From Acinetobacter calcoaceticus DSM 30006 = CIP 81.8 (GTDB lineage Bacteria; Pseudomonadota; Gammaproteobacteria; Pseudomonadales; Moraxellaceae), in NCBI RefSeq assembly GCF_000368965.1, contig NZ_KB849780.1, positions 1,736,145 through 1,800,144 of the forward strand: a stretch of 64,000 nt of DNA, written 5' to 3'. How positions within the stretch are numbered: the first letter of the stretch is position 1; each line of letters starts with the position of its first letter. The notes below the pieces were generated by a model. It had not been told where the DNA came from. It was given only the letters and a program-made list of their open reading frames with translations, and did no database searches. The position numbers were made by a program, and so were the translations under genes. This document shows positions 18,461 to 26,938 of the stretch, in pieces.

Positions 18461-19105
18461 TTAGAGGTTATTTAGAAAGTACGATAAGCCCTGAGGTGCA
18501 CGTCCATTTAGCCGACTACTCGTTGTCACACGAACCAGATTACTCCAAGTAATATTGCAACAATGCTTTATAAATTTCTTAATTAAAGACACATCTTCAT
18601 GACATGAAATAGGCTCAAAGCCCCCTACTAAAAGATAAACTTCCGCACTAAAACTTAAATTTGCCCCATGAATATGTGCATGATCCATCTGATCTTTATA
18701 ATGTGCCAAGTATTTCTGCCGTTTGGATATCGATAGATGGCTCAAGTCATCTAAGGTCACCGTACCGCAAATTGCATCTGTTGGTTGATGCTGTATTTGA
18801 TAGCGCAGCCAATCAGGACTAACCACCGTGTCTGCATCCGTACACGCAATCCATGTTACGCCACGCCCAATCAAATGACGAATACCTAAATCTCGTGCTT
18901 TTCCTACACATGCATAACCACACTCAATCCAATTGATTTGATAGCTTTGTGCAATCAACCGCGACTGATCTGTACAGTTATCAAGTACAACAATAACCTC
19001 TACGTCATAACCGCTAATATTATCTATGGCAACCTGAATCGATTGCAGGCAGGCCGATAGATATTGCTCTTCGTTATGTGCTGGAATGACGATACCTATT
19101 TTCAT
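18461..19105 (-). CDS. Family 2 glycosyltransferase of the four-gene operon
   Basis: The ATG at 19103-19105 (214 residues) overlaps the methyltransferase stop in ATGA; an in-frame upstream start would intrude 45 bases into that gene. The GT-A fold is clear: MKIGIVIPAHNEEQYL at the N-terminus, a nucleotide-binding VIVVLDNCTDQS at about 37-48, and the metal-binding ACTDADTVVSPDWL with its DxD. A late CHEDVSLIKK motif probably contains the catalytic base. No membrane segment is seen. These enzymes transfer a sugar from a nucleotide-sugar. It is the last gene of the operon with the acyl-CoA-dehydrogenase-like, PIG-L and NodS-like genes, so it may glycosylate a product of that pathway; the acceptor is unknown. 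Confidence 0.85.
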   Translation of the reverse strand: MKIGIVIPAHNEEQYLSACLQSIQVAIDNISGYDVEVIVVLDNCTDQSRLIAQSYQINWIECGYACVGKARDLGIRHLIGRGVTWIACTDADTVVSPDWLRYQIQHQPTDAICGTVTLDDLSHLSISKRQKYLAHYKDQMDHAHIHGANLSFSAEVYLLVGGFEPISCHEDVSLIKKFIKHCCNITWSNLVRVTTSSRLNGRAPQGLSYFLNNL

Positions 19106-19701
19106 CTTAGTTTTTCCTGCTGTGCTAAAGAGGAAGTGTTCGCCGTCCAAACATCTATCATAAAATCTGGGTCGTTTAAGCTTAGATAGTGATGAAATGG
19201 AAAATGTTGCTGAAAAGCTTGATGTACTTGTTCTGCGTTTAATTCAAAATCTTGAATTTCATGACGCCAGTGACAACAAAGAATTTCACCGTCGTCATTT
19301 AAACTATGCTTTAACTTTTCAATAAACTGATGCAATTCGTTTGCCGACAAGTAATATGCCATCTCACTAATTAAAATCAGATCAAATTTTTGAACTGAAT
19401 AATCTTCAGGTATTTTTCTATTTTCAACAACCACATGCTCAAATTCTTGTAGGCGCTCGGAAGCCAATTGAACAGCGCACTCAGAGACATCTATACACAA
19501 CAATTGCTCAGCTCTTTGGGCTAAATGAATACTTAAATGTCCATTTGAACAACCCACTTCTAACACTTTTGGGTAGCGAGGTCTTGTGAGCAGCGCGAGA
19601 CAAATTTGCCTTTTACGGGCTTCATACCAGTGTGAATCATAGCCCCATGGATCACTGTTATGACGATATAAATCTTCAAAGTACATGCGAGAATGAATCA
19701 C
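19102..19701 (-). CDS. NodS-like SAM-dependent methyltransferase
   Basis: The 199-residue class I methyltransferase has motif I at KVLEVGCSNGHLS (about 45-57), an acidic residue at the end of strand 2 (LLCIDVSECAV) and motif IV in FDLILISEMAYYL. The N-terminus (YFEDLYRHNSDPWGYDSHWYE) is typical of the NodS group; NodS N-methylates a deacetylated amino sugar in Nod-factor synthesis. I chose GTG 19701 because GAGGTG precedes it by 7 nt; an ATG at 19686 is the alternative. It overlaps the PIG-L gene by 26 bp. Beside a deacetylase this suggests methylation of a freed amino group, which is inference. Confidence 0.84.
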   Translation of the reverse strand: MIHSRMYFEDLYRHNSDPWGYDSHWYEARKRQICLALLTRPRYPKVLEVGCSNGHLSIHLAQRAEQLLCIDVSECAVQLASERLQEFEHVVVENRKIPEDYSVQKFDLILISEMAYYLSANELHQFIEKLKHSLNDDGEILCCHWRHEIQDFELNAEQVHQAFQQHFPFHHYLSLNDPDFMIDVWTANTSSLAQQEKLR

Positions 19702-20470
19702 TCAAATACACCTCATAAGGCATTAAAAGACGTTTAATAGCACTTGGAGAGAGAACCGCATCATTGCCCGTGGTTTCATCTACTTCAAGTTGGGTTTTAA
19801 ACTGCAAAATTGCTTGATGTTTTTTAGTTAATTGTTCTTCGGTTAGGTGGTACGCTTTTGCGCGCTGCCAATCAATTCGTGGGTCTAAAGGCTCTGCCCA
19901 ATGCCAAGCCCAAATTAATACGTGTAAACATAGTAATTGCTTAGCGTTTGCATAAGCTTGCACTGTTTTACCTACTGCTTCATGGTCTGGGTGACCATCA
20001 AGTGCATAACTACAAATCAGAATATCGTCAGCTTGAATGAGCTTGTCTAAACTCTGCCAAAGTTGATGGGTTTGAAAATGGATCTGTCCATCTAACAAAT
20101 TAAGCTCTACATGCTCGGTTGACCCTGCTGCCCCTAAACAATCTAAAGCAGCTAAACTTTCTTTCGGGCGAAGAATATTGAGCTGATCTGGAGGATATTT
20201 TGTAGAGTTAGGATGACTTTGTGTGCCGTTACTCACTGCTAAAATTAAAATCTTACAATTCAGCGCAATGAGTTGCTGCATTAGACCACCACAGCCAAGC
20301 ACCTCATCATCAGGATGTGGAGCGACAATCACCACCCTTTTAGAGCGAAATAGCTCAAGATCTAAAGGTGCTAAAGGAAGTTCTTTAAACGCCTTTAACC
20401 ATTGCTCTTTGGACGTACCCTCACCAAAAATAACGCGGTCTTCTACCAAAGGATGTTTTAAAGTTCCCAT
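19676..20470 (-). CDS. PIG-L family N-deacetylase (LmbE-like)
   Basis: The 264-residue protein carries the zinc-site motifs of the LmbE/PIG-L family: APHPDDEVLGCGG (PHPDD at 51-55) and DGHPDHEAVG (HPDH at 160-163). These enzymes remove acetyl groups from N-acetylglucosamine-containing or related substrates. The ATG at 20470 has GGAG 8 nt upstream and lies inside the end of the preceding acyl-CoA-dehydrogenase-like gene (13-bp overlap); its own end overlaps the methyltransferase by 26 bp. Gene packing this tight suggests four products made in fixed ratio for one pathway. Confidence 0.87.
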   Translation of the reverse strand: MGTLKHPLVEDRVIFGEGTSKEQWLKAFKELPLAPLDLELFRSKRVVIVAPHPDDEVLGCGGLMQQLIALNCKILILAVSNGTQSHPNSTKYPPDQLNILRPKESLAALDCLGAAGSTEHVELNLLDGQIHFQTHQLWQSLDKLIQADDILICSYALDGHPDHEAVGKTVQAYANAKQLLCLHVLIWAWHWAEPLDPRIDWQRAKAYHLTEEQLTKKHQAILQFKTQLEVDETTGNDAVLSPSAIKRLLMPYEVYLSDSFSHVL

Positions 20471-21471
20471 AAGCTTTGCTCCGATAAACAGAGTTCTGCA
20501 ATTTGTTCATAGTCAAAAGCGGCATGACTTTGTCTGATAAACACAGGCAAGTCAGCCATGAGCTGAGCGAAAGTCGTATCTTCACAAAAAGGCCGAGCAC
20601 CCAAGGCTTTCCCCACTCGCTCAACGACACTCAGACAGCATTGTTCCGTTTGGGCACGTAATATCCGTATTTCCCGCTCATGACTCAGCAATGGTTGATG
20701 GTCAATTAGTTCAGCAACGTATTGAAAATATTGCTTGGTGATCGCTAATTGCTGAGCTAACTCTCCTAAGTACAATTTCTTAAAAGGGTTAGGATTTGCC
20801 TGACAACTTTCCTGCAAAAAGCTGGCTAAACGAACGGCTGCACCGTACCAACAAGCAGCGACTCCAGCCGCACCATGCCAAAACCCTGGACGTTCTAAAT
20901 AACTGTTTGGATGACCTATCGGTTTAACAGGCGTATTTTCAAAAGTGACTCTAGCTGTCTGCGTGGCGTGCATTCCGACTGCATGCCAGTGACTTAAGTC
21001 GGTAGTAATTGAAGGATGTTCTAAGTTAACAATACAAAGCTGTGCTTGGCCTTGCTGGTCTTTATAACTCATTAAGGCTTTTTGGATAAACTCCGCACCG
21101 GAGCACCAAGGTTTTATGCCATTACAAAGATTATCTTTTATTTGCAATGGAGCTGGTCCACCGTCTGCTGCCCAAACCGCCCAAATCTGGTCATCTATTT
21201 CTTCTTGATAGCCCAATTCATTTAAAATACTTAAGGCATCACAATGAGACTCAAATAGTTTAGCCAAACTTAAATCTGACCCAGCAATCTGAGCAAAAAG
21301 TTGCCAACGTTGATAGGTTTGGCCCGACGCTGGATAAGGTAAATTTTTGGCTAAATTTACCAACTGAGAGAGTAAATCTATACGAAGCTTACTTTTATCT
21401 TCAGCTAAGGCAGATTCAAATTCACTCAAGATGCTCAATATCGTCATATTTATAGATATTTTAATATTCAT
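20458..21471 (-). CDS. Acyl-CoA-dehydrogenase-like flavoprotein, first gene of four-gene operon
   Basis: The 337-residue protein resembles the acyl-CoA dehydrogenase fold: a helical N-terminal domain, a central beta domain (GIKPWCSGAEFIQKAL; WHAVGMHATQTARVTFENTP) and a C-terminal helical bundle. It is about 40 residues shorter than standard members, and I do not see the usual catalytic Glu context near the C-terminus, so it may act on a carrier-bound or sugar substrate or have another flavin role. Start uncertain: ATG 21471 or ATG 21447, neither with a good ribosome binding site. The AT-rich gap to 21720 should hold the promoter, but no box stands out. Confidence 0.72.
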   Translation of the reverse strand: MNIKISINMTILSILSEFESALAEDKSKLRIDLLSQLVNLAKNLPYPASGQTYQRWQLFAQIAGSDLSLAKLFESHCDALSILNELGYQEEIDDQIWAVWAADGGPAPLQIKDNLCNGIKPWCSGAEFIQKALMSYKDQQGQAQLCIVNLEHPSITTDLSHWHAVGMHATQTARVTFENTPVKPIGHPNSYLERPGFWHGAAGVAACWYGAAVRLASFLQESCQANPNPFKKLYLGELAQQLAITKQYFQYVAELIDHQPLLSHEREIRILRAQTEQCCLSVVERVGKALGARPFCEDTTFAQLMADLPVFIRQSHAAFDYEQIAELCLSEQSLWEL

Positions 21472-21720
21472 TGCAAATAATTATTTATAAGACTTGATTT
21501 AAACATATCTAAATACTTCTGTTTAAATAAACACATTAATTGTAATAAAAAGATAATTATTATTAGATTTATATCTAATTATTTCATTGTTACTCAAATA
21601 TATTCATTAAGTGAGTTTATAAACCGATCCTGTAAGGTTTATTAAAAATTCAACATTTAGCTCATTATTTAAAGTAATTTAGTTTCTACCGTTTTTCTAT
21701 TTTCAAAGAAGAGGTCTAAA

Positions 21721-21954
21721 ATGAATACTTTAAATATTACTGACATTCAAAAACACGCAGATGTTATTGCTTCTTGCGGTACTAAAGTAGGAACAGTCGA
21801 CCATCTCGATGGTGAAAATCAATTAAAGCTGACTCGAGACGAAAGTGGTCAACATCATCTCATTCCTACTGCGTGGATTGGGGAAGTGAACGAAAACCAA
21901 GTCCTACTCAATAAAAATTCAGAAGAAGTTAAAGATCAATGGCAAGCGATCTAG
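21721..21954 (+). CDS. DUF2171 domain protein
   Basis: The 77-residue soluble protein has the DUF2171 layout, similar to a PRC-barrel: ADVIASCGTKVGTVDHLDG, then LKLTRDESG and HHLIPTAWIGEV. Function is unknown; members often belong to general-stress sets, which I cannot verify here. A strong AAGAGG ribosome binding site precedes the ATG. It is monocistronic, and a hairpin terminator (22064-22090) follows. Confidence 0.8.
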   Translation: MNTLNITDIQKHADVIASCGTKVGTVDHLDGENQLKLTRDESGQHHLIPTAWIGEVNENQVLLNKNSEEVKDQWQAI

Positions 21955-22059
21955 GCTTTTAAGCACGGCGAGTTACTTACCGTAAGCTTTATAATAAAAA
22001 GTTTTAGCTTATAAAAAATGAATAGGCTTAAAGAATTTAAAGCCTAGATTATAAAAATG

Positions 22060-22090
22060 AAGGCTCCTTTTAATAAAGGAGCCTTTTTTA
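22060..22090 (+). terminator. Terminator after the DUF2171 gene
   Basis: AAGGCTCCTTTT pairs with AAAGGAGCCTT around a short A/T loop, followed by a T run. Confidence 0.8.
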
Positions 22091-22238
22091 TTGACCAAAC
22101 CTCTCACTTAGACCTTTTTTATCTCTATAAGCCTTTTCTAAGATGTTTTTGTCCCTTAAGCACATGGTGATCGATTTTACTTAATGCTAAAAATTGTGCA
22201 TTCGCATTAAATGAATAATTATGAATAGGGTGACGTAT

Positions 22239-23186
22239 ATGATCACAGGGAATCATCAGCTTAAAGCTCGAAAAGTATATTTTGATTTCGCGGAGTCATC
22301 TGTCTGCTGGATGCCGAATGATCCGTTATGCTCACATGTAGCAAATGGTATCAATATGCTTTTGCCAGCTGGCGAGTTTTGGTTCTGCCGAGTGTTTAAT
22401 AAAACCCTTCCCTACATTACCGATGAAACATTAAAACAAGAAGTAGTAGGCTTTGTCCGCCAAGAAGCGGCGCATGCACGTGCCCATGAAAAAGCTCAAG
22501 ACTTCTTACGTGAAAATGGCTATGACATTCAAGATCCACTCAACCGTGCGCATTTTGTTTTTAATATTTTATTGGGCGATAAACCCTTTGGTCTGCCGCT
22601 TGTAAAAGGCAAAAAACTTGAAGAATATTGGTTACTTTTCCGAGTAGGTGTTATTGCTGCAATTGAGCACTTTACGGGAACTATTGGTCAGTGGACACTT
22701 GATAGCAAGTCTTGGGATAGCGCCGACCCCGCAATGGCAGATTTATTCCGTTGGCACCTTGCCGAAGAAGTTGAACACCGCTGTGTTGCTTACGATTTAT
22801 TTCAGCACCTTTTAACAAACAAGTTGGGTTTTTATGTGTCTCGCCAAGTCATTATGGCCGCGATCTTCCCGCTGTTTATTTACTTCCTTGCTGATTTTGC
22901 ACGTAGTCTAGGTAAGCAGGATTTAGAGCACGAAGACATTCAAAAATTGATGCGTCGTGGCTTCTTTAATTTCATTCGTGAATTTGAAAAAACGGCTACT
23001 CGCTCAGACAACCTACCGACCATTAAATATTTATGGAAAGCGACTTTAAGATGGGTTTCTCCAAAATTTAACCCAATCCATGAAGGTGACACTGAACAAG
23101 CTTTGGCTTATATGGCTCGTTCACCTGCGGTTCAATATTTTGAACAAATGGCACAGCATTCTGCAAAACCTGCAACATTAAGCTAA
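22239..23186 (+). CDS. PF10118-type putative metal-dependent hydrolase
   Basis: The ATG at 22239 has AGGGTGA 5 nt upstream and is preferred over the ATG at 22221; it gives 315 residues. The protein has several conserved His/Glu positions of the family (VRQEAAHARAHEKAQ, AAIEHFTG, WHLAEEVEHRCVAYD), arranged like a four-helix diiron or metal site, and a hydrophobic helix near residue 215 (FPLFIYFLADFARSL). The biochemical role is unproven in the family. A divergent TetR regulator and a good terminator follow. Confidence 0.8.
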   Translation: MITGNHQLKARKVYFDFAESSVCWMPNDPLCSHVANGINMLLPAGEFWFCRVFNKTLPYITDETLKQEVVGFVRQEAAHARAHEKAQDFLRENGYDIQDPLNRAHFVFNILLGDKPFGLPLVKGKKLEEYWLLFRVGVIAAIEHFTGTIGQWTLDSKSWDSADPAMADLFRWHLAEEVEHRCVAYDLFQHLLTNKLGFYVSRQVIMAAIFPLFIYFLADFARSLGKQDLEHEDIQKLMRRGFFNFIREFEKTATRSDNLPTIKYLWKATLRWVSPKFNPIHEGDTEQALAYMARSPAVQYFEQMAQHSAKPATLS

Positions 23187-23206
23187 GTATTTATTTTATT
23201 TCAATG

Positions 23207-23235
23207 AAAAAGCCTCCTTAATTAGAGGCTTTTTT
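23207..23235. terminator. Bidirectional terminator
   Basis: AAAAAGCCTC and GAGGCTTTTTT form a 10-bp stem with an 8-nt loop. It serves the hydrolase gene and probably the convergent TetR gene. Confidence 0.85.
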
Positions 23236-23253
23236 GTATTTAAGTTCTAGCAA

Positions 23254-23808
23254 TTAGACAAAGTTTAAAAAGAAATAATCCAACAGTCGTGCGCTTTCAT
23301 CTACCCCATTTTCACCTAAAAGCTGAACCATTGCCCCATCAATCATAAATAAAAACATGTAAGCGTCTTGGAGTGAAGCCGTAGATTTTAAGGTTAAAAG
23401 CAACTTATGAATTTCGCCAACAAACCAGTTTCTATAATCAACTACGATTTTATAGGCAACCGGATAGAGCTTTTCAATTTCAAAAATTGCCTTAAATGGC
23501 AAATGATAAAAGCCATTTAAGTCGACATGTAGAAAATAAATCTCCTTAAGTTTATCAAGCACCATTTGTTCACGGTAAGAATTAGAAATTGAAAATACCT
23601 TGTCTTTTAGCGCGTCTTTTTGAAAAGTGAGACACATTTCGATGAGTCGTGCTTTTGAGTGAAAGTCATTATAAAAAGTAGCTTTGGGAATTTTGGCTTC
23701 CGTAATAATTCGGTCGACACCGACCTTATGAAAGCCATATAGATTAAATAAGTCTTTTGCTGCGTGAAGCACGCGCAGCGCTCTAAATGAAGATTCTAAA
23801 TTTGGCAT
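23254..23808 (-). CDS. TetR/AcrR-family regulator
   Basis: From ATG 23808 the protein has 184 residues. The N-terminal helix-turn-helix is typical: RVLHAAKDLFNLYGFHKVGV, DRIITEAKIPKATFYNDFHSK. The C-terminal ligand domain has aromatic and hydrophobic helices (YMFLFMIDGAMVQLLGE). The longer frame begins with a GTG at 23865 that has no usable ribosome binding site. It is convergent with the PF10118 gene; the target and ligand are unknown. Confidence 0.85.
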   Translation of the reverse strand: MPNLESSFRALRVLHAAKDLFNLYGFHKVGVDRIITEAKIPKATFYNDFHSKARLIEMCLTFQKDALKDKVFSISNSYREQMVLDKLKEIYFLHVDLNGFYHLPFKAIFEIEKLYPVAYKIVVDYRNWFVGEIHKLLLTLKSTASLQDAYMFLFMIDGAMVQLLGENGVDESARLLDYFFLNFV

Positions 23809-23984
23809 AGGTATACCGTTTAAATAATTTTTTGTTGTATCTAAAAGAGATAGAAATGCCGTCACTCTTAAAATGAGTGCTAAAAACAGGCATGCAAAAG
23901 CCGCACAAAAATGTGCCCTAAGCTATCTCTGGTTTTATTGTTGCTATGATTTTTTAGTCGTAACGAGCTAAGGTTGTAGAAAAC

Positions 23985-24077
23985 CTAGAGTCGGTTAAAC
24001 TGTTTTAAAGACCAGTTGGGCGATATGGATAGAGAGATTTTGGCAAAGGCCAATAATTGAGAAGAATTAGTACGCAT
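23985..24077 (-). CDS. Short ORF behind C4-like RNA
   Basis: This 30-codon frame begins MRTNSSQLLAFAKISL, with AAAGGAG 7 nt before the ATG. It lies directly downstream of the structured RNA on the same strand, where P1/P4-type C4 loci place the first translated gene. No family is recognised. It may be a leader peptide or the truncated start of a lost gene. Confidence 0.35.
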   Translation of the reverse strand: MRTNSSQLLAFAKISLSISPNWSLKQFNRL

Positions 24078-24301
24078 GAGCGGACTCCTTTTGATTTAGA
24101 AGAGTCTTACCAATTACTGTCAAATAATGGTGGCAAGACTAGAAGGGTTGACAGACTGGTACAAAAGGAAACCAGCGCACGCAAGCGTGCCCCTCCTAGC
24201 CTCACCATAAAGGCGTGACTTAAGAGAACGCACAAAACGAAACGTTGTTGTGCGCCTTTTGTACCAACTCTGTCAAAAGCTGACTGGCGATGTAGGCCAG
24301 C
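24078..24301 (-). ncRNA. P4/P1-phage C4-like structured RNA
   Basis: Transcription should start near 24301 from a near-consensus promoter. The RNA holds a long inverted repeat (24148-24168 with 24255-24276, about 20 pairs with few mismatches) enclosing two more hairpins: CGCACAAAACG with CGTTGTTGTGCG (24229-24254) and GCACGC/GCGTGC (24177-24190). The minus-strand frame at 24107-24307 reads VGTKGAQQRFVLCVLLSHAF, reminiscent of phage Ash proteins whose genes overlap C4 antisense RNAs in P4-type satellites. The family assignment rests on this resemblance and on layout; it needs a covariance-model search. Confidence 0.45.
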
Positions 24302-24307
24302 ACGCAA

Positions 24308-24336
24308 AGCATAATCGGAGGGGTTTTAGGTGTCAA
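24308..24336 (-). promoter_or_regulatory. Strong sigma-70 promoter of the C4-like RNA
   Basis: On the minus strand TTGACA (24331-24336) and TATGCT (24308-24313) are separated by exactly 17 bp. No annotated protein gene starts just downstream, so this promoter must serve the structured RNA. Confidence 0.75.
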
Positions 24337-24448
24337 TGTGATATTGGCTAGAAAATAATTAAATAAATATTATTTTTCATTGAATTAGACTCACTAATCT
24401 ATTGAATAGAATATATTATATTTGCTTAACTCACATTAACTTATAAAT

Positions 24449-24976
24449 ATGAATACTATCTCTGCTACTCTTTTATATGAACACCCGATCGAAGGATGTA
24501 TAAAAGATACAAATGGTAATTTAAAACCATTCCCTATACTTGCAATTGATAATGTTCCATTAAATATATGGGTGCATCAAAATACCCACATTATTGATAG
24601 CACAGAAAGTTTAGTTCCAGCCCAAGGTTGGTTATATGATTATGATAGTGAATTGGCATTAAGTAATGCATGGAAACTTCTTAAACCAGAAGCTTATGAA
24701 AATGAAACTATTTCAACAGTAGTTCCAATTTTAATTTGCCCTGATGATTTAGATCTAGTGTGTAGCGTAATTATGGTTGAACAAGTTGTTTCAGCAGATG
24801 AAGTGATATGGGCTCGTTTTGGTTACGCATTTAAAAATATTCACGATGTTGTGACATCCGTAGTCTGGAAAACCTCGCCTTCTGCTCCTCGATTAAGTTT
24901 TCCATTGAACGAATTTGAAAAAGCATACGGTGATTTAAAAGAATTAGACAAAAAATGGAGTGAAAATTTTATATAG
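24449..24976 (+). CDS. Hypothetical protein, 175 residues
   Basis: A soluble acidic protein (MNTISATLLYEHPIEGCIKD...) without signal peptide, membrane segment or motif I recognise. Composition (many W, Y, D, E) and AT-rich codon use suggest a horizontally acquired gene; its upstream neighbour is the phage-like RNA locus. The ATG lacks an evident ribosome binding site. It may be part of the same mobile remnant. Confidence 0.6.
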   Translation: MNTISATLLYEHPIEGCIKDTNGNLKPFPILAIDNVPLNIWVHQNTHIIDSTESLVPAQGWLYDYDSELALSNAWKLLKPEAYENETISTVVPILICPDDLDLVCSVIMVEQVVSADEVIWARFGYAFKNIHDVVTSVVWKTSPSAPRLSFPLNEFEKAYGDLKELDKKWSENFI

Positions 24977-25195
24977 TTTTCTTATGTACAAAAGAAAAGA
25001 GTTGCAGATAAATGAAAGATCTTGGTAAAAGAGTTTTTCTTCTCAATCGAAAATTGAGATGATTTTTTATATTAGGCTGCTTCTTATAGTGTGTTTTCTG
25101 GTTCAACTGGTAAATTTTATGCCTTGATACACCGATAAAATGAATAATTAAATCCATTTTATCGGCTTGCTAGAAGAGGTTTTTAAAACCTTATT

Positions 25196-25534
25196 TTATT
25201 TTTTAATATAGTTTGGAAACTCTTTTAAAACCCGACTACATAATTGACCTTTTGTATCTTCTTTCTTGCGCTCTTCAAATTGCTTCATACCAAATTTCAT
25301 GACTTCCCTACCGTATTTATCACCTAACTCATGTTTAGTACATTTTGCAGCAGCATCCTTTAACTCTTCTGAATAATAGTGATAGTTACAATCAAGTTGA
25401 GCGCGGCTTAAAAAACCATGTAGCTCTACTGCTTTCTCGCAGTGTGTTTGCCCTAGAAGGCTTTTAGGTTCTTGATTAGCATGAATTGATGTTCCTACCA
25501 ATAAAGTGAAAACCGTTACTAAAATATTACGCAT
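25196..25534 (-). CDS. Small secreted Cys-containing protein
   Basis: The 112-residue product has a signal peptide (MRNILVTVFTLLVGTSIHA) and a mature helical part with four Cys (C33, C49, C65, C99), suggesting two disulfides. No known domain. The codon use is like its surroundings. A perfect 11-bp inverted repeat (25132-25142/25155-25165) lies 30 bp beyond its end but lacks a T tract, so it is not a clear terminator. Confidence 0.65.
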   Translation of the reverse strand: MRNILVTVFTLLVGTSIHANQEPKSLLGQTHCEKAVELHGFLSRAQLDCNYHYYSEELKDAAAKCTKHELGDKYGREVMKFGMKQFEERKKEDTKGQLCSRVLKEFPNYIKK

Positions 25535-25817
25535 TATTTCCCCGACAAAGTTATTAAAAGTATTAGTGGTAATGTTGCGGGCGTATTAAATAATAATTAC
25601 TTATAAGTGTCTATTAATAAAAAGAAAATTAAATAAATCTCTTTCTCTTTTGAATATTTAATCACCTTATAAAAATTGTGTGATTAAGTTTTATCAAATA
25701 AATGATATTAGATTTGTTTTATACTCATCTTTAATATAATCCAAGCTATTCAAGAAAAGAGTTCTAGTGGCATTTAATTCATTTCTTATCTACTAAAACC
25801 CTTACTTATTACACCAC
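25535..25817. other. AT-rich gap without recognisable gene
   Basis: This stretch is very AT-rich and holds the promoter region of the small secreted gene; I see no open frame with a ribosome binding site and no clear hairpin. Confidence 0.6.
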
Positions 25818-26585
25818 TTAAAACCCTAATTTCTTAAAGACAAAATAACCCACATGGCTTTCAAAGCTACCGTCATTTTGAATTTTGAAATATTTCTTAA
25901 CGAGGTCAGATGAACCTTCCTGCAAATAGCGCAAAGTTTTGATTTGATCTTCCGGGGTTTTCATACGCTTTACCCAACTATCAAAGTCTAACGAGAGCGT
26001 TTGTTTATCTAGGCCCACTAAGTCAAAGCCCGCATCTTCGATAAAATAAACCCACTCTTTAACACTATAGTTTCGTACATGACTTGGGTCTCGAATAGTT
26101 TCGATCGTCTGTAAAAACGTGTCTAATATCGGCGAGCTAGAACTAATAATGTCTACAAAAATGACAATGCCGTCAGGCTTAAGAACGCGGTTCACTTCTT
26201 TCATGGCGCTAGGAACATGCTGCCAGTGATGAGCTGAATATCGGCTAATGACTACATCAAACTGATGGTCACTAAAAGGCATATCTTCAGCAATACCCTG
26301 CTGCACAAAGATGTTTTTTAATTTGCGTTGGCTGGCAGTCTTAGACACAGTGTCTAACATTTCATGAGATAAATCGTAAGCAAAAACAAGGTCTGCATGC
26401 GGAGCAACATTATAAGAGACATGGCCACCCCCACAGCCTAAATCAAGAACTACAGCCTTTTCAAATTTCTGAATTTCATTAATAAATTTATTAAATTCAA
26501 TTCCTTCAGAATGAGCTTGGCTATTCAAATAGTCGAGAGACTTATTTTGATATTGTTTTTGATTTATATCATGCTGGGTGATCAT
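25818..26585 (-). CDS. Class I SAM-dependent methyltransferase (UbiE-like)
   Basis: The 255-residue enzyme has motif I VVLDLGCGGGHVSYNVAP (about 44-61), motif II VFAYDLSHEMLD, and motif post-I ISRYSAHHWQHVPSAMKEV, followed by VLKPDGIVIFVDI. This is the Methyltransf_11 layout of many small-molecule C- or O-methyltransferases. The substrate is unknown; no biosynthetic neighbour points to one. ATG with AAGGAAGCAAGGTT upstream. Confidence 0.85.
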   Translation of the reverse strand: MITQHDINQKQYQNKSLDYLNSQAHSEGIEFNKFINEIQKFEKAVVLDLGCGGGHVSYNVAPHADLVFAYDLSHEMLDTVSKTASQRKLKNIFVQQGIAEDMPFSDHQFDVVISRYSAHHWQHVPSAMKEVNRVLKPDGIVIFVDIISSSSPILDTFLQTIETIRDPSHVRNYSVKEWVYFIEDAGFDLVGLDKQTLSLDFDSWVKRMKTPEDQIKTLRYLQEGSSDLVKKYFKIQNDGSFESHVGYFVFKKLGF

Positions 26586-26938
26586 AACCTTGCTTCCTTC
26601 TATGCAATGAAATCACCATAAAGGAAAAGTTAGATAAAAAATAATGATTAGTTTTTATTCAATTGATAAATAAAAGTTATTATTTAATTTGTTTTAATAC
26701 ACTATGACGATTAATAAAAATAGATTTAAAAATTTATAAGAAATCCGCAAAGAGCACTGTTTAGTCACCCTTACTGAAACAGTGCTCTTTGCTCCATCAC
26801 AACCCCTATCCAGAAAGGTTCAATGCATAGAAATAGTGTATGTACCTTTAGCTCAAAATGTTTCCTGTATTTTTTGCTTTTTTTAAATGATGGCAGCATA
26901 AAAATGAAGTATATTTAATTTTATCAGAAGATTCTTCT
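26586..26938. other. Intergenic region with a 16-bp perfect hairpin
   Basis: GCAAAGAGCACTGTTT (26747-26762) pairs without mismatch with 26777-26792 around a 14-nt loop. No T tract follows on either strand. The rest is AT-rich, and 26880-26938 should hold the promoter of the Lrp gene. Confidence 0.7.

Noticed and set aside
20458..21471. Frameshift in the short acyl-CoA-dehydrogenase-like gene
   Set aside because: The frame is continuous, overlaps the next gene properly, and no extra domain fragment appears in other frames.
24107..24307. Open frame of 66 codons on the minus strand (VGTKGAQ...)
   Set aside because: It lies within the structured RNA, its start is next to the promoter, and it overlaps the hairpins; I treat it as a shadow of a C4-like RNA, not a protein gene.
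25132..25165. 11-bp inverted repeat CCGATAAAATG/CATTTTATCGG
   Set aside because: No T tract on either strand, so I did not call it a terminator; function unclear.
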